Assembly (NCBI RefSeq): GCF_014851395.1
Contig: NW_024041150.1
Span: 11,804,137 to 11,868,136, forward strand
Length of the DNA: 64,000 nucleotides
Reading direction: 5' to 3'
From: Micropterus salmoides
Taxonomy: Eukaryota; Chordata; Actinopteri; Centrarchiformes; Centrarchidae
In this document: in pieces, positions 59,422 through 64,000 of the stretch
How positions within the stretch are numbered: the stretch's first letter is position 1
Layout: the number at the start of each line of letters is the position of its first letter
The notes under the pieces: model-generated
Told to the model about the DNA's origin: nothing
What the model saw: only the letters and a program-made list of their open reading frames with translations
Database searches by the model: none
Translations under genes and position numbers: made by a program

Positions 59422-62400
59422 GGCAAAATTTTAAAGCCCGATCAAACGACTAGAAACGCAAACCAGAACCCTCCCGATATCAAAATCCAATCCCTTGCCT
59501 ACAGATTCTACATTCTTATACAGAATCTGTTTATAAAGTAAAGTAACTCGTTTAATCCGATGAATCACTTTATTCAAGGATTTTGAGGTTGTTGTTTTTT
59601 TAGGGTGATGACATCATACAATGACTAGAGACATTCAAAGCGTCAGTAGAAGCCTTGAATGTGAAAAAGTGACATTTGGTTTAGCCCTACTAATTACTCC
59701 ATCGTAGCTTTGTGAGGATTTAATCAGTGGTAAAGTCTCTTTCAGAGCAGTTTGCAGGGACTCGTCCCTGAACTCTCCTTTCACTGATTATGGCTTCTTC
59801 TTTTCTGTCCCCTGCATCGACGTCATCTGTGTGACAGAAAGTGCCACAGACTGGAAATGCTTGGGCTGTCACTTGTTTTTTACAGCTGATATCAAATTAA
59901 TTTTCATCACAAGTGTTGATGGTGAGTTTTGATTTGGGAATAATGGCAAACGACAAGCAGAGTGCTTGCTGTATTTTCCAAAGTTTTTCCAAAAATACAG
60001 CCTTTCTAATGCTTGAATCAGAAAACTCTGATTCAACTCTGACCCTTTTTGTTTGACACAAATATCCAGCTGTGCGATCACAGTAACATACATTTCTGAA
60101 TTCCTTCTTTGATGGATTTGGTAGCATTTAACAGGCCATTATTTTTTGTTGTTGTTTGTTATGTGGGAAATTCTATCATGTGAATTCATAGTGTGCTGTG
60201 AAGCATGTGATTAGCCCGGATACCATGTCTGTCACAGCATGAGGTAGCGTCAGAGCCAGAAGATTCTGACAAACATCAACACATTCCCAAACAATCTGGA
60301 ATCAGAGCAACCACAGCTGTTGGCTCGTAACAGAAACTATCTGTTCGGCTGTTTGTTGGACAACGGAGCGAGCGTGTGTTATTGTTTTTGCTCAAACATA
60401 GATCCAATACAGAAGGTACACAGGTTAATCTGTAACAACCCTACACGGTGGTTTAAAGCTGATTAGATACGCTTCAACTTATCTCAGATTAAATGGGATT
60501 TGATGTGTTGACTTGCTCAAAAATAAGTGTATTAGATCTGAGTAACTACATTCAAAAAACAATTTCAGTATGTCCTCATTTCCTTGTTTCACGTGCTGAT
60601 CCAAAATACCCCAGAAAATGTCACACCAACAGTAGAGAGCCAAGGTGAAACCAGAATTTAAGTTCTGCTCCAGATGAAAGACAAGACATCTGTAATAATA
60701 GCAATTAGTAAAATATATTTGGCATCTTAAAAATCGGATTTTTAACAAACAATTTTGATAAAGGTTTTTTTTTTTAATTGTAAGATATATAACATACACA
60801 AAAGATGCATACTGAGCAATGGTGACACTGTTTCTAAATGACCTCAGACCTATTTTGTTTTTGCTGTATTGTAATGTCTTGTTACTTATCAGCCAACATA
60901 CACCAATACAACGCAATAAGCTAATAGTTTTTAGCCAATCGCCCAGGAAGATTAACTTTCTGTAATTAGGCATTGTTAACCTTGGTTCCCAGGGCAGTGT
61001 TTTTCAACAGTGCTAAATGGGCACATATGCACCTTTTGGCTTCTGCAGTTTGGAGCCATGTTCTTTCAGCTAACGTCAGCTGCAAATGCTAGGATTACTT
61101 GGCTCAAGTTGACCTTTACTACTTTAACCAGTTTTGGTAACTGCAAATGTTAATATGTCAATATAGAATGCAAGATTTTCGGGCAGCATTTTACATGGTA
61201 GAATCTGTGTCGTTCTTTCAGTATGGGAATTATCTTGGAAAAAGTGGAAGGCTTGAAGAAGATATATATAACTGGGCACTGAAGCTACGGTAGCAGGAGA
61301 ATGGTTGCACACCCTGACACCAACTAATGTGAAAGCACAGAAGCACAGTTAAATGGAAAGATTTCCACATCCAATTGAAAGCCTACATTGATGAATTTTA
61401 CACAGAATTCAGTTTGAAGCTGCGGCTGTGTATTGGTGCAGGTGAACCTCTGACTTTTGTATTGGTTTTCCAGAGCACATTGATTAATCTTTAAAAAAAT
61501 ACATTCGTGCACATATCATTTTTAAACCTTCTTCTTTTCAGCCAAAGTGGTATTTGATGTATTTGATACAAAAGATGGACACTGGCAAGTGTTCTCTGGA
61601 ATAGCGGGGCCTTCTGTTGTCATTACACACTAACACACACACACACATCTTCATGCTCTGCTCCTCTGCCTCTTGGAACAAGAATGTTGCAGTTTCCGCA
61701 GCTTTGACGCACATCTGACATAGATTAATTATAGAGGCTCTTCATTTCATTTAGCGAGTCTCACACATTCACACGTACACACACAGTACCAGAGGAATGG
61801 TTATTCAGTGCACCTTTTCTCCTGCAACAAATTGACTTCATCCTCAGCAGCCCTGCCTCAGCTCTCAGACCTCTTCCACTGTGCTCAGCATCACGCGGTT
61901 CTCTTCCGCCCTCGCTCTCCGAGCCCTCTCGGGTCTCAGACATGATTGCCTCCTCCTGTAAAGCTCCATCCACTCACACCTTTCCTGGCCCTTCTCCACG
62001 CTGCTTGACTGATCGGGAGAAATTGCACCGGAGACGACGGTTGCTCCTTCAACAATTTCATGGCCTAGTTTCTCAGATAAGAAAAACAGTCAAAAAAGGA
62101 AGGAGGAAATGATTGATTCACAGTCGGTCAGTCATCACTGCAACTGGAAAGCTCCATCCTGGAACCTTTATTTCCTTTTATTTACTGAACAATATTTTGT
62201 TGTTTGATAATTTCCAAATTTAGTGTAATAAAAGTGACCTTACTTTGTGTTAGGGTTAGAGCTTAGTGTCTTTTGTTGAGTTGATAAACAATATATTAAA
62301 TAATTAACCAAATGCAGTTCAGATTTCAGGTGCAGTCAGTGGTGAGGATATCTCCTATGCAAAATGATGAAACTTAAAGAAACACTCCTGCTTTTGTGTT

Positions 62401-64000
62401 GTTTGTTATACCAATCGAATGTTATTGGTATTCAAAGAAGCCTAACGCGGATCTCTTGGAACCCAAAAGGCAGAGGGGAAAGTTTAATATCTTTTTAATA
62501 TCTACATGTGTAGTCAAACTTCAATCAATCCAAAACACCAAAAGGTTGGTGAACTGATAAGTTTCCTGATAGTCTTTGCACAATCATTACTTGTGCCAAT
62601 AAAGATGTGGGGATAAAGCTGAAAAAGTGAAGCATTATGCTGATATTCGGACTAGGAATATGTAGGCCACTGGCCTGCTAGCTATGTAGGCCACTGGCAT
62701 CCTCATTCTTAATTCCACCTACAAAGCTCTGATTGGTTGAATTTCTATAACTGGGGAGCTGTCTGTGAGCACAGCACCACACCTATTTGAACTGCTGAGC
62801 GACTCGTAGATATGGGAAGCAATTCAGAGATGTGGAACAATGCTAGGGAGAGAATTCTTTAAGAATGAGATCCAGAATCTTGTTTTACAAACAAACAAAT
62901 AATTTTGGGTGTTCAGGTCCTCAATATTGAATAGTGGTTTTCATAAAACTTGGGTCTTAATGATTTCGTTTCGCCCATCATTACTGTCTGTAATGGTAAC
63001 ATTGTACTTAACAAAATAAAATTGGTGGGAGTCAGACAATAAAGAACCCCCCATGTTAGCTAAACTCACTTGCAAAAGAAAACAAACGCAAGGTTAAAAT
63101 TAGCACATTAAGTTTGACCTAATGTACTTGCCGTACAGTTTCTAATGAGCGACCCAAGCTGTAATAAACCAGAATTATCCATGGTCTTATGGTGCCTTTT
63201 TTGCGACAGCCATTGTGTAAAATTGCAGCTTTAAGTGCATTGTTGTGTCATTAAAAGAAAACACATTAACTGTCACTAAATGAGGTTGCCTGGCATCTTG
63301 TAATGCATGAAATAAGCCTTAATAGAGCATAGTTATTGTCACTGTGGCAACTCACAGTCACATCAAAGATCTAAAGAGAGCATACATCATCACATCTTTG
63401 TATGTTTACTGTTCGTAACCCTGTATGATAATCACTGCCTCTCAGGAGGAAAGGGAAGACTGTCAGGGCCCTCTCATCATATTCTTAGCATGTAGATTAG
63501 ACACGCTTTGATCCATCTAATAAGCCCTCCTCTGGCACAGTGCGTGTTAGCTCGGCTTCACTGGAGCACAGAGGATAGGGCCTAGGCTTGGAGCTCCTTC
63601 TGATGCATGGAATCGTCTGTCTTCATCCCTGTCCATGTCCATGCACAGCCCCAGGCAGATAAGCATCAGTGGTGAATTCAACAGCGTTCCTCTTTGGTGT
63701 CCTCTTTTCCTGTTGTTTTTCACCATCAATTTGTCTTTTCCTGTTTCTTTGTTGTCTCGCCTTCTGTTTCTCTTTCGGTGTCTCTTAATGTTTCTCCACC
63801 TGCCTCTTTTCATCAAGCAAGTGTCTTGAACAGGACTTTTCTAACTTCTTAACCAGTGACTTCACAAACTCTCCATCCTTCCTAACCGCCTCAGTCCATT
63901 TTTCATCTTCTATCTTACCCTTTACGATGCATGGTATGCTAACTGAAACATGATCAAACATGTCACTACACAGTTTAAATGTGTGTAGACCTTACGTTGT
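59422..64000. other. Unannotated non-coding stretch to the window end
   Basis: No gene or named repeat. It holds a short (CA)n at 61632-61647 and a 20-base duplication tatgtaggccactggc at about 62659 and 62684. A 164-codon minus frame at 60479-60973 is AT-driven and lacks motifs. About 63265-63400 is complex and non-repetitive. Confidence 0.5.
61632..61647. repeat. Short (CA)n microsatellite
   Basis: About 8 CA units. Confidence 0.8.

Noticed and set aside
60479..60973. 164-codon minus-strand frame
   Set aside because: AT-driven composition, Leu/Ile/Phe-rich translation and no motif; no homologous family comes to mind.

Overview
The window looks like non-coding nuclear DNA of a ray-finned (teleost) fish. 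The organism is inferred from its repeats: a Rex3-type RTE retrotransposon with GATG-type tail repeats, L2- and L1-clade LINE pieces, a DIRS-like reverse-transcriptase remnant, Tc1-like fragments of fish type, several short hAT-like elements and many (CA)n/(GT)n and (CT)n microsatellites. I found no intact host gene, no RNA gene, no CRISPR array and no bacterial-type operon. Every protein-coding similarity I can defend belongs to a transposable element, and each of these copies is truncated, frameshifted or altered at catalytic residues. The rest reads as intergenic or long-intron sequence.

Layout. 1-12 kb: mostly unannotatable single-copy-like DNA with a hAT-type right end near 2.2 kb, a SINE-tail fragment near 4.6 kb and a 1.0-kb element with hAT-like ends at 8.3-9.3 kb. 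11.9-12.8 kb: a decayed DIRS-like retroelement that runs into a long CT microsatellite. 15.4-16.5 kb: an element with imperfect terminal inverted repeats, followed by a Tc1 transposase C-terminal remnant. 21.3-21.6 kb: a 265-bp hAT-type MITE. 23.6-25.0 kb: a 5'-truncated L2 LINE with its (ATT)n tail. 26.8-36.3 kb: the most layered part, with a tRNA-derived SINE, two inverted copies of one repeat, two inverted copies of a second repeat, a Rex3 copy with an 11-bp target-site duplication (TSD) inside the first repeat family, and an L2/Rex1-like RT fragment. 37.6-38.1 kb: a Gag-like remnant with a broken zinc knuckle. 44.4-49.3 kb: a LINE tail, then three short hAT-like elements whose 8-bp TSDs can be read, two of them inserted inside older repeats. 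50.0-53.0 kb: an L1-like element split by an L2-like LINE, both on the minus strand. 56.5-58.0 kb: a PIF/Harbinger-like element with a smaller inverted-repeat element inside it. 58.5 kb: a Tc1 N-terminal remnant. 59.2-59.4 kb: a short element with Charlie-like ends.

These parts do not act together as a pathway. They record successive insertions. The best-supported observations are the nested insertions with matching TSDs, which give a relative order of events. I see no evidence for a new biological system. A few uninterrupted stretches could be conserved non-coding elements, but only an alignment could show that.
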